A program made the translations under genes and the position numbers. Positions 40,640 to 51,780 of a stretch of 64,000 nucleotides of DNA are shown here, one piece after another (positions within the stretch are counted from its first letter, which is position 1; each line of letters starts with the position of its first letter). The notes under the pieces are model-generated. The model was not told the DNA's origin. It saw only the letters and a program-made list of their open reading frames with translations, and did no database searches. The stretch comes from Botryococcus braunii. Taxonomy: Eukaryota > Chlorophyta > Trebouxiophyceae. The stretch is taken from assembly GCA_002005505.1 (NCBI GenBank), contig KV908427.1, positions 434,122-498,121 of the forward strand, written 5' to 3'.

Positions 40640-40900
40640 TGTAGACTATAGCTTAGCGGAAGAGGTTTAGAAGGAGACAGTGAGATGTTCGTGGTGTGCA
40701 ACCAAAGAGTGTTACATGATTGATTCGCAAGCGTACTCTTAAACCCAGGGTGGATTGAATTATATCGTACTGCCACAGACGCGTGATCGGGCAACCGAGC
40801 GAAGTACCTGAGCGAGGTTGTACTGCGAACTAGATCACAAGGCAAGTCTTGCACTATGCCAAGGACCCTACTAGAGCATTATACCCTAGGAAATGCTACA
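40640..40900 (-). repeat. Element F 5' LTR (261 bp)
   Basis: It appears identical to 34871-35131 by eye and is followed by the GGGAC duplication and the resumed pol of element E. Confidence 0.93.
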
Positions 40901-40905
40901 GGGAC

Positions 40906-41406
40906 CTTGTTCTCCTTCGGACGAAGTTCCGAGCCGCCCTGACGTCGCAGAAGTACATAAAGCTTGCCAGGCGCCGGATTGGACCCTTCCGGGTCACTGC
41001 CGTCCATCCCAACTCTGTTGAGCTGGACGTCCCCGCCGCCCTGAAGTTTCACCCACGCATAAACGTGGAATATGTGGACCTCTACAAGGGGCCACGTAAC
41101 CCAGACCGCCTGAGCATTTACAAATACCAGCCGGGACCACGCATGGTCAAGGGCGATGACGGCACGGAGAATGCCGAGTACGTCGTGGACGGCATCCTTG
41201 GTCACCGTCCCTTGATGAAGGGGAACCGGGCCCTCCACTTCCCGGACGGTACCCCAGCCTACCAATACTGGGTACTGTGGTCAGGTTATGACGTCGGAGA
41301 CGATTGGGAGCCCTTGGACATGTTCGACCACGCAAAGGACACCATCAACGCCTACCACCGTCACCAGGAGTTGGGCCCGCCCAAGTGGGGCGAGACGGCC
41401 GTTTGA
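40906..41406 (+). pseudogene. pol: Element E pol, part 3: integrase C-terminus and chromodomain
   Basis: This resumes after element F and one copy of its GGGAC duplication. It contains the GPFRV-type integrase C-terminal (GPY/F) region near 40983. It ends in a chromodomain-like segment, recognisable by the YWVLWSGYDVGDDWEPL pattern near 41266-41316. The stop is TGA at 41404. Chromodomains on chromovirus integrases bias insertion toward particular chromatin. This piece is intact, but it is disconnected from its gene by the stops and insertions upstream. Confidence 0.9.
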
Positions 41407-42430
41407 GGCCTTCCCCCTGCTGCCCGCTCCTCCGGTCGGTTACCTTGTCTTTGCTCTCTTTAGGAGGGAGTCCTTGTCGGGTACGCAAGGATCTGCACAG
41501 ACAAGCCGGTGGTAGGATTGCAAATGTGTGCACCCCCTCGGGATGGGATTGGGAGTGGGTCGCCCACTTCGGTGTGGGTGGACAGATGTCACACACCATG
41601 GCATGTTGCAGCCCGGAGTCTGCACGCTTTGGATAGGTGGGGGGGAGTACACCTGCTAGCACAAGCAATCAGTTGTGGATCCTGGGCACTTTTCTGGTGA
41701 TGGGTGGACTATGTGACTAGAAGGGACTTAGAAATTGGAGAGGGATTGGGGATTCTTCTATGTGACTGGCAGGTCTTGGACTGTCTATGTCAATAGGGGG
41801 GACTTGGACTCTCTTGGATCTTGGACCTTGGAAATTTGTGTTGTTGGGACTTTTGGGAACTTTGGACTTTGTTTATTTGTTTGTTTATTCCTTTTGGATC
41901 ATGGTTCAGAGCCAACGCAACCCGAGTCGTTCGGCATGAACTGGAATATGTACCTTATGCGGATTTGTACAGTATGTTGACTTGGGATCATCCATTACGG
42001 GAACGGGACTCATTGGGAGCATGGAACTTCTCCATGGAAGTTCCCTACTTTTTGGACTTAAGCACTTTAATTATTCTTTTGTGTTGTATCTTTTTGGATT
42101 AGATTTTTATGTTCTCTTGGACTTGGGAAATGGGACACTTGTTTTTCATGTTTGAACGTTTATTTCTTCATGTTTGTTCTTCGAATAAGATTAGACGCAA
42201 GTCTACCTAGTGTACTAGAAAAGCCATAAAAAAATAAATGGCAAGGAAGTGTTTACTTGGAGATATTATACATTGGAAGTGGGGACCCCATGAACCACCA
42301 AATCGGCAGGGGTCAGACGGCAGTTGGAGGTTTGGGCCGTCCAGTTTACCGGTTTCTCTGGTTGTTCTTCTCAGTGAAAATCCTCGAGTGGGTTTGCATG
42401 AGGACATGCAAAGGACTAAGGGGGGGATAA
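41407..42430 (+). other. Element E 3' untranslated region with polypurine tract
   Basis: About 1 kb without a supported ORF lies between the pol stop and the 3' LTR. The counterparts in A1 (8424-9429) and A2 (18546-19559) are close copies, so this long 3' UTR is a family trait. It ends in the purine run AAGGGGGGGATAA directly before the LTR, which is the plus-strand primer site. Confidence 0.8.
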
Positions 42431-42908
42431 TGTAACGGAATGCGAGGATTTCCGAGCATTTCGGGACATTTGCGGGAGACGCCCTTTGGCGCCATACTGC
42501 ACGCCCGTGGGAGCCACGTGGTTAGCCGCTCGAACGAGAGTAGCACCTTCCGTCGGTGATGGTTGCTTACGCCATGCATAGTTGGCACTCCGTCATTGCG
42601 TGTGTTTGATGACAATAGTTGTCACCGTTAGCACGCCAGCGAGTGGACGATCTAGGGCTCTCACGAAGGATAGAGGGACATAAGTCGTACATGGGCCGAG
42701 TCCGAATCATAGGCGTCCCTTGGCTAGGAACCCGCGTGCCGAGTAGATTAACACGAGAGGACAGAACTGGAGAAACCACAAGGGTAAGCTGTGTGGTGGG
42801 GTGGTTCTTGTAAACGCTTGCTTGCCCCAAGTGACGGACCTCGTGTCGCGCCTCGTTCCTTTCTCCCCTCCTGCCTTACTTCCTTATAAATTCCGCTGAG
42901 TTATTACA
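42431..42908 (+). repeat. Element E 3' LTR (478 bp)
   Basis: It starts TGTAACGGAATGCGAGG and ends GAGTTATTACA, matching the A1 and A2 LTRs in the opposite orientation. It carries the palindrome TGACAA-TAG-TTGTCA, whose arms are the same as in A1 although the centre differs. It is followed at once by gag sequence of element G on the other strand, which fixes the insertion edge. Confidence 0.92.
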
Positions 42909-43331
42909 CCTTTCCTCTAAGTGTTGAACTGCAAGAGCAACCCACTTAGCATTAGGCACGTTAGTGAGTTTAGCATATGATGCCAATTTCCGTGCAAAAA
43001 ACATGAAACTCCCTCTTTTTCCATTAAACAGAGAAGGAGGGGCAGCACGCACTTGCACCGGTTTGAGGATCGGTGCTTGGGCCTCAGCCTGCCGAGCCTC
43101 CAACTTTTGTTCGACTAACGTGTTAATGTATTCTTCAATTTCATCCTTTGACAAGGGGCGTTTCTTCCTTTTGCCTTCCGATCCCTCGGTTGTAGGGGCG
43201 ATCGGGTTCATGGAATCGACGTCCTCCTCTAACAAATCCGTAACCTCGAAGCCTTCCCGCAAAGAACCTTCCAAAAGGCTTCGGTCGTCCTCAGAAAGGT
43301 TTTTAAACCTATCTGATGTCACCGAGCTCAT
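42909..43331 (-). pseudogene. gag: Element G gag N-terminus
   Basis: ATG at 43331 begins MSSVTSDRFKNL, and 141 codons match A1 and A2 Gag before the cut after QHLEER. The SKDEIEEYINTLVEQ variant agrees with A2, not A1. Confidence 0.88.
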
Positions 43332-43438
43332 CTACGAGGGGCATCCCAAAGTTAGATCCTTCCATCGGCATCTGCCAACTTCCAACAACTTGATCGAAAA
43401 CCCCAAAGGATTGATAACGGCTTTCGCCGATACCAAAT

Positions 43439-43925
43439 GTAATAACTCAGCGGAATTTATAAGGAAGTAAGGCAGGAGGGGAGCAAGGAACGAGGCGCGA
43501 CAAGAGGTCCGTCACTTGCAAGCAATTGGGGCAAGCAAGCGTTTACAAGAACCACCCCACCACACAGCTTACCCTTGTGGTTTCTCCAGTTCTGTCCTCT
43601 CGTGTTAATCTACTCGGCACGCGGGTTCCTAGCCAGGGGACGCCTATGATTCGGACTCGGCCCATGTACGACTTCTGTCCCTCTATCCTTCGTGAGAGCC
43701 CTTGATCGTCCACTCGCTGGCGTGCTAACGGTGACAACTATTGTCATCAAACACACGCAATGACGGAGTGCCAACTATGCATGGCGTAAGCAACCATCAC
43801 CGACGGAAGGTGCTACTCTCGTTCGAGCGGCTAACCACGTGGCTCCCACGGGCGTGCAGTATGGCGCCAAAGGGCGTCTCCCGCAAATGTCCCGAAATGC
43901 TCGGAAATCCTCGCATTCCGTTACA
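43439..43925 (-). repeat. Element G 5' LTR (487 bp)
   Basis: This is an A-family LTR with about 10 extra bases near 43518 (GCAAGCAATT), which look like a local duplication of GCAAGC. The palindrome arms TGACAA and TTGTCA are kept. TTTGGTATCGGCG follows on the - strand as primer site. Confidence 0.9.
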
Positions 43926-44636
43926 ATGGTGGTTGGCGTTTGTGTATTGACTATAGAGCCTTGAACGGGACTACACTGAGAAATCAACACCCTTTACCTA
44001 GGATCGATGAAATGTTTGAACAACTGCATGGTAGTTCTGTCTTTTCTAAGCTGGACCTTGCTTCTGGTTATCATCAGATTAGGATGCATGATGACAGCAT
44101 TGAGAAAACAGCATTTAAAACCAGATATGGCCACTATGAGTTCACACTGATGCCTTTTGGCCTTACTAATGCTCCTGCAACATTCCAATCTGTTATGAAT
44201 ACTATCCTAGCTCCCTTTCCGGATAGGTTTGTGTTGGTTTACGTGGATGACATCCTGATTTATTCTAAATATGTTGAAGAACACATGGAGCACTTATGTA
44301 TTATCCTATCAGTGCTAAGGGAGCATAAATTCTACTGTAAAAGATCTAAATGTGAGTTTGTATCTAAGCACGTGGAATACTTAGGACACTTGTTGACACC
44401 CAAGGGATTATGGTGGATCCAAAGAGGGTTGCAGCCATCCATTCAAGGGACTGGCCCACTCCCTTGAATGTGTCACAGTTGAGAGGGTTCCAAGGCTTAA
44501 CACGATATTATGACACATTTATGGATCATTTTGCAGATGCTGCATTTCCCCTTACTGAATTATTGAAGAAGGATGTGCCTTGGACTTGGGAGGGACCTCA
44601 AGCCCAAGCCTTCATTGCATTGAAGGATCTTGTTTC
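43926..44636 (+). pseudogene. pol: Element H RT fragment
   Basis: GGWRLCIDYRALN begins the fragment, and [24 protein letters not shown] and [10 protein letters not shown] (near 44240) follow. Near 44410-44450 the frame shifts and six bases are added before DWPTP. The reading then continues to DLVS at 44636, where element I is inserted. Confidence 0.9.
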
Positions 44637-45327
44637 TGAAATATTCTGGGCTTGGCGTATCCTGCATGGTGGCGGCACGGAGGGTGTTAGACGATGTCCT
44701 CCTACTTGTGCGTTGTTAAGTAGGCACGGACATATACAAGTCAAGGACTGGTTAGCAACTGATTGATAGACACCCGGAGTGCCACTATAGTTCCAACCAA
44801 GTGTTACAATATCTCTCATCTCTCCTAACAAGGTGACGCAGTTCAAACACGCCTAACCTGCTCTCACCCAGGTCGTGTTCATTACTTTGTCCGATGAGCT
44901 AAACTCAACTCTATATGTCTAACATGTTCTAACAATGTTCATCTGAGTGCTAAATCCAGGAATACAATAAGGATTAAGTCACCTGCATGGTGGCGGCACG
45001 GAGGGTGTTAGACGATGTCCTCCTACTTGTGCGTTGTTAAGTAGGCACGGACATATACAAGTCAAGGACTGGTTAGCAACTGATTGATAGACACCCGGAG
45101 TGCCACTATAGTTCCAACCAAGTGCCTTCCCTATCCGTGCTTGCCCCATATGCCTCCTTTCTACAAACGTGTCTGTAACTTGCGTTATGATAGTCTTCGT
45201 TCAAATGCATGTATTGCCTGGCAGAACTCAGGGTTCTGCCTCTCTTTCCTAATTGGTATTGTCTTCATACGGAGACTTGCCATTATTACTCCTCTGAGGG
45301 AAAGGCATAAAATTAATTAACACAACA
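44637..45327 (-). repeat. Element I 3' LTR (691 bp)
   Basis: On the - strand it runs TGTTGTGTTAATTAATT to AATATTTCA. It carries the inverted repeat GGCAGAAC-N5-GTTCTGCC at 45220-45240 and two 143-bp direct repeats. The CTTCCCCTTGCC that follows at 45328 is the polypurine tract of the - strand element. Confidence 0.94.
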
Positions 45328-45345
45328 CTTCCCCTTGCCTTTACC

Positions 45346-48300
45346 TCACAGAAACTTGGCCAGTCCCAGTGAGTTACGATGTCCCAGAAACACTTGTCTA
45401 ACTAGTGGTTTGGTAAAAATGTCAGCCACATTTCTAGCAGATTGAATGTACTTGAATTCAACCTGCCCCTTTGCAATAGCTTCACGTGCGAAATGACAGC
45501 TAATTGCAATATGCTTTGTGTGTTTGGAGTACACCGGATTCCTCAGGTGGTTTATACACCCTTGGTTGTCACAATGAATCTTCACTATCCACGGTAACAC
45601 TCCAATTTCCTCCAGGAAACCTCTCAGCCAATTTGCTTCCTTCACAACAGCACTTGCTGCCATGAATTCAGCCTCCACTGTTGAAGTGGCAACAGCAGAT
45701 TGCTTTTTACTTCCCCACACTACTGCTCCTCCAAACACAGTGAGGACAAAGCCAGTGGTAGAGAAGCGATGATCCTGATCACCTCCATAGTCGGCATCCA
45801 CATAGCCTTCTAGCTCTATCTCCCCCCCTCCGAGAGTTAGAACCAAATCTCGGGTTCCTTTCAGATACTTCAACACACGGATGGCTTCATTCCAATGTGC
45901 TGTGGTGGGAGATATGCGATAACGAGACAATACACCTACTGCCTGAGCTATATCGGGACGTGTGGTGTTGGCTATATACAGAAGAGACCCTACTAACTCA
46001 CAGTAACGGTGACCTGGAGGTAGTGGACTGCCAGCACCAATGCTGTCGCTCCCATCTCTCGGTGCAGGCCTTTGGGACATTACGAAATCTTTTGTCATGG
46101 GAGTATCAGGTCCCACTGACTCAAGATCCAAGCCAAATTTCTCTACAAGTGCATCGATTTTAGGGATGCAACTCAGGGTGATCAGCCCTTTATCTCTATC
46201 TCTCATCACTTGACATCCCAAGAAATCCTTCACTTCCCCAAGATCATGGATGGTGAATTCTTTCTTGAGAAGTCCCTTCACTCTCTCGATTTCTGACATG
46301 CCCTTGGAAACTATCAGAAGATCATCAACATAGATCAGCACATAGGACTTTCCTCCATCAGTAGAGCATCTCACATACACTCCCGCATCACTCTTGCACA
46401 CCTCATACCCCATGACTTCAAGTTTGTCATTCAGGGTTTTGTGCCAGGCACGTGGAGCCTGCTTCAGGCCATACAACGCCTTTCTCAATCGGCACACAAT
46501 ATTCTTATCACCATTCTCAAAGCCAGGAGGTTGCGTTACATATACTTCCTCCTCGAGCTCACCATTCAGAAAGGCGGTCTTAACGTCCACCTGATGAATT
46601 TCACAGCCCTCTCTTGCAGCAACAGCAAGCAGAGCTCTTCTAGCTCCATAGCTACTAGTAGGAGCAAAGACCTCCATCACATCCACTCCAGGGATTTGTC
46701 TGCATCCCTGTGCCACTAATCTGGCCTTGAATCTCACAACATTGCCATGTGCATCCATTTTCACTGAAAATATCCAGTGAACTGGAATAACCTTATGTCC
46801 ACGAGGTCTCGGAACATACTCCATGACCTCATGAGTATCTAGAGAATTTTGCTCTTCCTGCATAGCTGCCTTCCAGTATTCCCACTGGGGAGACATCTGT
46901 GCTTCTCTCAAATTAGAGGGAACGTGAATTTTCCCAAATCTGACACCTGTGTGCTTTTCCTCTGAATTGCCTGATTTTCTCTCACTTTGTCCAGAACCCA
47001 CTACTCTTCCACTGACACTCGCTGAGTTACACATCACAGGCTCTCCAGTAGAAGTAGAATGCTCTCTCATAGCACGCTCTCGCTTGGACTCACACTTGGC
47101 TTTGCACAAGTTACTCTGCTCATCCCTCACATCATCCTCCCATGCACAGGTACCTCTCGGACAGTCTTTGTAATTTGGAATCCCTTCACATTGTCCAGAC
47201 TTCCGATTCACCTCCTCAGACACACTCTGACATGCCTGCAAGAGTTCAGACTCTTCAGGTCTCTCACAAGCAACATCGGGATATGGCAGAGTGTCTGCAT
47301 ACTTCCCCTGATTTATGTGATCCACATGCCTCTCAGACCGACTGCATGTCACTGTTGGGAGTGACCTCACATCTCTGACATCACTCTCCCAGGCACAGGT
47401 ACCTCTCAGTGAGCACTTGTAATTTGGTCTGTCTCCACAATGTCTGTGCTCCTGATTCACCTCCTCCTCTCGTCCCTTACATGGAGTCAAGGATGCAGAT
47501 CCTGTCTCCCGCTCACAATCATGTTTGGCTGGTGCAGAGAAAGCATATGATGCTTCCTCTGACCGGTGGCTGCCACCACAGTCCCGTCCAGGAGTGCTCT
47601 GACTGGACGGGTTGCCAGAAGAACTCTGCATGGTCACATCTCTTACATTTCTCTCAGTCACTGAACAAGACCCACCCATACTGCTCAGCTCCCCGGGACC
47701 ATTTGTAGCTTTGCATGTAGCTGCCCCCTCACTGCACTCACATGCAATTCATGCCCCTCATGTGAATCACCCTCTAGCTGCACTTCCCCTGGTCCCTGTG
47801 ACAGAGAGTCACATTCAGTCAACCCCTCTCGCTCTCTGCTCTCTCCCTTCTCCTGTGGCAGCAGGAGGTCTTTGGCGGCAGTGCGTTGTTCGTGTCGTTG
47901 AGCCCGGGTCAGGCCATCCAATTGGTGGTTGCGGCAATCAGACCTAGTTGGTCTGAGGACCTCCTGGGCTCGCTCCATCTGCGGTCGAAGGTGGGAGTCC
48001 TGTCTCACTCCTCTGGCTAAGTCCTGTACTGCCTCCAGGGTTTGATCCATCTCCACTGGGTCACACAGTCTTCTGGATTCAGGCTCGGGCTCAGCCTCAC
48101 TGGGGGGTCCTGTGACAGGCTGTGTGGGGAGGTTGCTGGAGGCTGGCAGGTACTCAGGCTCACTGTGTGGGTCATCAAGATCTGTCTCAAGGCTGATGTT
48201 GGTTGTGCCAGGGGAGGTGCCGGGAAAGACTGGGGGAGTGTCACTTGCAGAGGGCTCAGGACACAGAAACTCTGTAGACTGTGTTGAGGAAACGCTCATG

Positions 48301-50747
48301 CCAACCCGAGAGGCTCCCCTGAGGTGCTCCACGAAAACCACATCTCTGCTCTCCTTCCAGATACCCCCTCCCACATAGATCCGATAGGCTTTGGAGGAGG
48401 CTGAGTAACCAGTAAGCATCCCTGGCACAGTTTTAGGGGAAAACACAGAGCGCTGGACATCAGGAATGTGCACAAAGGCCAAGCAACCCCAGGTACGCAG
48501 TGGGGTTACATTTGGTTTGTAGCCAAAAAATAATTCTGATGGCGTGCGGTCCCTCCCGGTACTGGGACCCATGTTCAGTAGGGTGCATGCAGTTTCCAGG
48601 GCCTCCTTCCACAACGTTGGACTGGCAGCTGCAAAAGCCAGAAGAGTCCTGGTACGTTCCTTGAGGGTGCGATTGGCTCTTTCAGCCGCTCCATTCTGTT
48701 GCGGGGTGTAAGGAGCTGAGGTCTCCAATTTAGTCCCCTGGGATGCACAAAATTCTTTGAACGTGGCATTCAGAAATTCAGTTCCACGGTCACACCGGAC
48801 ACACTTCACTTTGGTTTTCTTCTGGGTCTGCCAGTATAGAATGAGGTCCCTCACAGCAGCACTGATGGCATCTTTGGACTTCACAGGCAGGACCGCCTTT
48901 AACTGAGATGACTCATCCAAAGCAGTCACCCAGTAACGTTCACCAGTTACTGCAGCAGGAAAAATGGGGCCCACAGTGTCAATATGTACTCTGTCAAGTG
49001 GTTCAACAGCTGGTCTACTGCTTATTCCAAATGGAGGCCGAGACGTCTTTCCCTCAATACATGCTTCACAGTAGACTGGACAATTGGAGCAGGGACATAG
49101 GGATGTATCAAGTCCCGAGACCAGGTCCTCATTGGTTAGGCGCTGCATCCATGTTTCACCTGGATGTCCCATTCTGCTATGCCAGAGGTATCGTCTGGCA
49201 CAGTTGTGTGAGTTTTGGGTGGGGGTTTTGGACTTCACAGCAGCTGAAATTCTTCTGTGGTTAACACTGGGACTCAGAGCTACAACTTGATGAATATAAA
49301 ATAGCCCTTTCTCTGCACTGATCCGAGACCTCCAGCTGTTTGGACCACAGACTTCAGTGAACGCTCCAACATCATCTGTGCGAAAGACTGCCCCATCCCG
49401 CAATGCTGCAGATACTGACAGTATGTTTGAGGTTGCAGAAGGAACACACTGAACATGATGTATCCACAGGGGAACTCCCACTCGACTGAGGATGCAGACA
49501 GAGCCTGATGCTACAATTCCTCCAGTGGCATCTGAAGTGGCCAGATGTAATGGGATGGGTTTGGCATGCACAGTTGGATTATGTAGTAGGGTCACATCAT
49601 TCACCAGATGTACAGATGCTCCACTGTCAACCAGCCAGGATTGCAGAGACGAATTTCTGACAGGAGTCTTCAGGATGTTGAGGGAAATTATGTATGGCAT
49701 ACCTCCAGGTGGTGGAGGTGGGGGAGCTGGGGGTTGGAACCATGCCGGAAAGGCATCCAGTCCAGGGTGCGCCAGCTGGGCTGCAGGAGGGTGTGGGCCA
49801 CCCATATGTGGAGGTCCCTGTGGCCACATTCCCTGCAATTGTTGGACCGCTGCCACTACGTTCCGTTGGGTCTCCTCGTCCCGCTTCCTCTTTCGACAGT
49901 CCCTCCAGTAATGCCCCTTCTTATTGCAGTAGTTGCAGATGCCCTTAGTCTCGGACTTGGCCTCAGAGACAGTTGGTTGGGCCTGCTGATGGACTGCACT
50001 GGCAGCTGGTGGGGTATTGGCTCCACTGGAGCCTTGTCCAAGAGCCAAAACCCTTGGTTGGCGAGGAGCATATTCATCAAAACCCACTGCAGCTGCTGTG
50101 TTGCGCAGAAGTCCAGCCAGCTTCTCCAGGGGTTGTGCTGCAGCAGTTGTGATCATTCCTGGCTCTTTAGCTGCATCAGGCAAGCCCTGCACAATCTGGG
50201 TTGCAACGTGTGCATCCAGTAGAGCATGGTTGTTCCTGTCAAGGCATGCCTTCAGGTTGATCATTCTGTTGACATATTGCGAAATCGTCTCGTCATGTTT
50301 CATTCCCTGGCTCATTTCTTGGAGCCAATCTGCATTGGCCTCGATATTATATCCACCAATAAACTTTCTGCAGATGAACTCATATGCATCATAAGCAGAG
50401 GGCAGATTAGACAGAGGTCCCAGCCATTCCTCTGGGACTGACTCATAAATCAGTAACATTGCGGCTGCGTCATGTGCTGTACCAGGCATAGCCTCCAGGA
50501 TGGCAGGCAAAGACCCTTTTGACTCATTTGCTGCCAAAAATGCATTCTTCCAAACAATAATATTTGTCCCCCGTTCCTTCAGTTTTATGTGTACCTTGAC
50601 ATTTGTTGGGATAATCTTGGGCAGCTCATCTCCGCTGCCTCTTGAGGTGCTGGGAGTACACGGTTCTCTGATGGGTGTGGATGAGGCTGGTTCACTGCTT
50701 GACGTTGATGCTCCACTAGCTGATGATCCTTTCTTCTTGGAAGTCAT
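45346..50747 (-). pseudogene. gag-pol: Element I Gag-Pol, one frameshift
   Basis: ATG at 50747 begins MTSKKKGSSASG. The order is gag, the knuckle CNYCNKKGHYWRDC (near 49930), the protease VDSGASVHLVND (near 49630) and the integrase finger LWHSRMGHPG with CSNCPVYC. The integrase core HIDTVGPI lies near 48975, with RCDRGTEFLN and NGAAERANRTLKER after it. A Ser/Pro/Glu-rich linker follows. RT has AFLNGELEEEVYVTQPPGF (near 46570) and YVDDLLIVSK (near 46330). RNase H has VDADYGGDQDHRF. Between about 47690 and 47760 the frame shifts by one base, so the ORF stops at 47685 and the downstream frame continues to 45346. Otherwise it is intact. Confidence 0.94.
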
Positions 50748-50773
50748 AATTCCCCAGTTGTCTTATAACTCCA

Positions 50774-51016
50774 TTACTCGCAAGGTAGCAGCAAGATCTT
50801 ACTTCTGAACCAGGTGGGTTGAGCTAACGGACAGCCAACGTGAAGGTGAAAGATGTAGTCTTTGACGATAAAGGCTCTCTCGTCAGGATTGCGGTCTCCA
50901 CGTTGTCCTCCTTCTCTGATTAGTTCGTTGTATGACGGAGGTCCTGATCTCAAGCGCGCTGGAACGTTGAGGTTGGTGGTCTTCCTGGCTGTTTGCTTTG
51001 TCCGCTTCTTCGCCAT
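50774..51016 (-). CDS. Element I upstream ORF (80 aa) with histone H3-like tail
   Basis: ATG at 51016 begins MAKKRTKQTARKTTN. RTKQTARK is identical to H3 residues 2-9, with H3 Lys4 and Lys9 both kept. After this the protein is not histone-like. The segment RNPDERAFIVKD and a following PTWF match RTIDERVFLVKD and PQWF of the element B ORF. At 80 codons it is shorter than B's 174, ending 26 bases before the gag-pol ATG at 50747, so the C-terminal acidic part is missing, perhaps by frameshift. Function is unknown. Confidence 0.75.
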   Translation of the reverse strand: MAKKRTKQTARKTTNLNVPARLRSGPPSYNELIREGGQRGDRNPDERAFIVKDYIFHLHVGCPLAQPTWFRSKILLLPCE

Positions 51017-51070
51017 TCACAGTCTAGTGAGCTCCGATTTAGGCGCCACCCACTCTCAGCATCCGAGCCC

Positions 51071-51084
51071 GTGGGCCCATAACC
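51071..51084 (-). promoter_or_regulatory. Element I primer-binding site (initiator tRNA-Met anticodon arm)
   Basis: On the - strand, GGTTATGGGCCCAC stands directly after the LTR end ATTTCA. It is the same 14-mer as in elements B and C. Confidence 0.85.
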
Positions 51085-51775
51085 TGAAATATTCTGGGCT
51101 TGGCGTATCCTGCATGGTGGCGGCACGGAGGGTGTTAGACGATGTCCTCCTACTTGTGCGTTGTTAAGTAGGCACGGACATATACAAGTCAAGGACTGGT
51201 TAGCAACTGATTGATAGACACCCGGAGTGCCACTATAGTTCCAACCAAGTGTTACAATATCTCTCATCTCTCCTAACAAGGTGACGCAGTTCAAACACGC
51301 CTAACCTGCTCTCACCCAGGTCGTGTTCATTACTTTGTCCGATGAGCTAAACTCAACTCTATATGTCTAACATGTTCTAACAATGTTCATCTGAGTGCTA
51401 AATCCAGGAATACAATAAGGATTAAGTCACCTGCATGGTGGCGGCACGGAGGGTGTTAGACGATGTCCTCCTACTTGTGCGTTGTTAAGTAGGCACGGAC
51501 ATATACAAGTCAAGGACTGGTTAGCAACTGATTGATAGACACCCGGAGTGCCACTATAGTTCCAACCAAGTGCCTTCCCTATCCGTGCTTGCCCCATATG
51601 CCTCCTTTCTACAAACGTGTCTGTAACTTGCGTTATGATAGTCTTCGTTCAAATGCATGTATTGCCTGGCAGAACTCAAGGTTCTGCCTCTCTTTCCTAA
51701 TTGGTATTGTCTTCATACGGAGACTTGCCATTATTACTCCTCTGAGGGAAAGGCATAAAATTAATTAACACAACA
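51085..51775 (-). repeat. Element I 5' LTR (691 bp)
   Basis: This copy differs from the 3' LTR by one G/A change in the loop of the GGCAGAAC/GTTCTGCC inverted repeat. It contains 143-bp direct repeats at 51109-51251 and 51430-51572. Confidence 0.94.
51109..51572 (-). repeat. Duplicated 143-bp segment inside element I LTR
   Basis: The copies at 51430-51572 (first on the - strand) and 51109-51251 (second) appear identical, offset 321. On the - strand the first ends CCATGCAG|GTGACT and the second CCATGCAG|GATACG. These fit a 5' and 3' splice site around a possible 321-nt intron (51430 to 51110). Confidence 0.85.
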
Positions 51776-51780
51776 GTTTC

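Larger units (their letters stand above)
34871..40900 (-). mobile_element. Element F: Ty3/gypsy retrotransposon, defective but recent
   Basis: Two 261-bp LTRs appear identical by eye and are flanked by GGGAC at 34866-34870 and 40901-40905. It is inserted in the integrase of element E. The coding region is badly damaged: gag frameshift, a stop in RNase H, and a deletion removing the integrase core end. The contrast between identical LTRs and dead genes is notable. H and J belong to the same family. Confidence 0.94.
273..42908 (+). mobile_element. Element E: Ty3/gypsy retrotransposon, 5' end outside window, heavily interrupted
   Basis: E belongs to the same family as A1 and A2, shown by near-identical pol and LTR sequence. 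Its protease, RT, RNase H and integrase run from 273 to 3358. They continue at 34550-34870 after insertion D and at 40906-41406 after insertion F. A 3' UTR, polypurine tract and 478-bp 3' LTR follow. Three in-frame stops (749, 2627, 34685) mark it as an older, dead copy. It was inserted into the gag of element G, whose sequence resumes immediately after 42908. The 5' LTR and gag must lie to the left of the window. Confidence 0.93.
42909..43925 (-). mobile_element. Element G: 5' part of an A-family gypsy element
   Basis: It consists of a 5' LTR, primer site and gag N-terminus on the - strand, cut at 42908 by element E. The rest of G should lie left of the window, beyond the 5' end of E. It is itself inserted in the RT of element H: after 43925 the sequence turns at once into + strand F-family RT (ATGGTGGTTGGCG). 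Confidence 0.9.
44637..51775 (-). mobile_element. Element I: Ty1/copia retrotransposon with upstream ORF
   Basis: Two 691-bp LTRs differ at one base by eye and are flanked by GTTTC at 44632-44636 and 51776-51780. The order on the - strand is 5' LTR, initiator tRNA-Met primer site, upstream ORF, gag-pol with one frameshift, polypurine tract, 3' LTR. It is the least interrupted copia element in the window. Confidence 0.95.
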
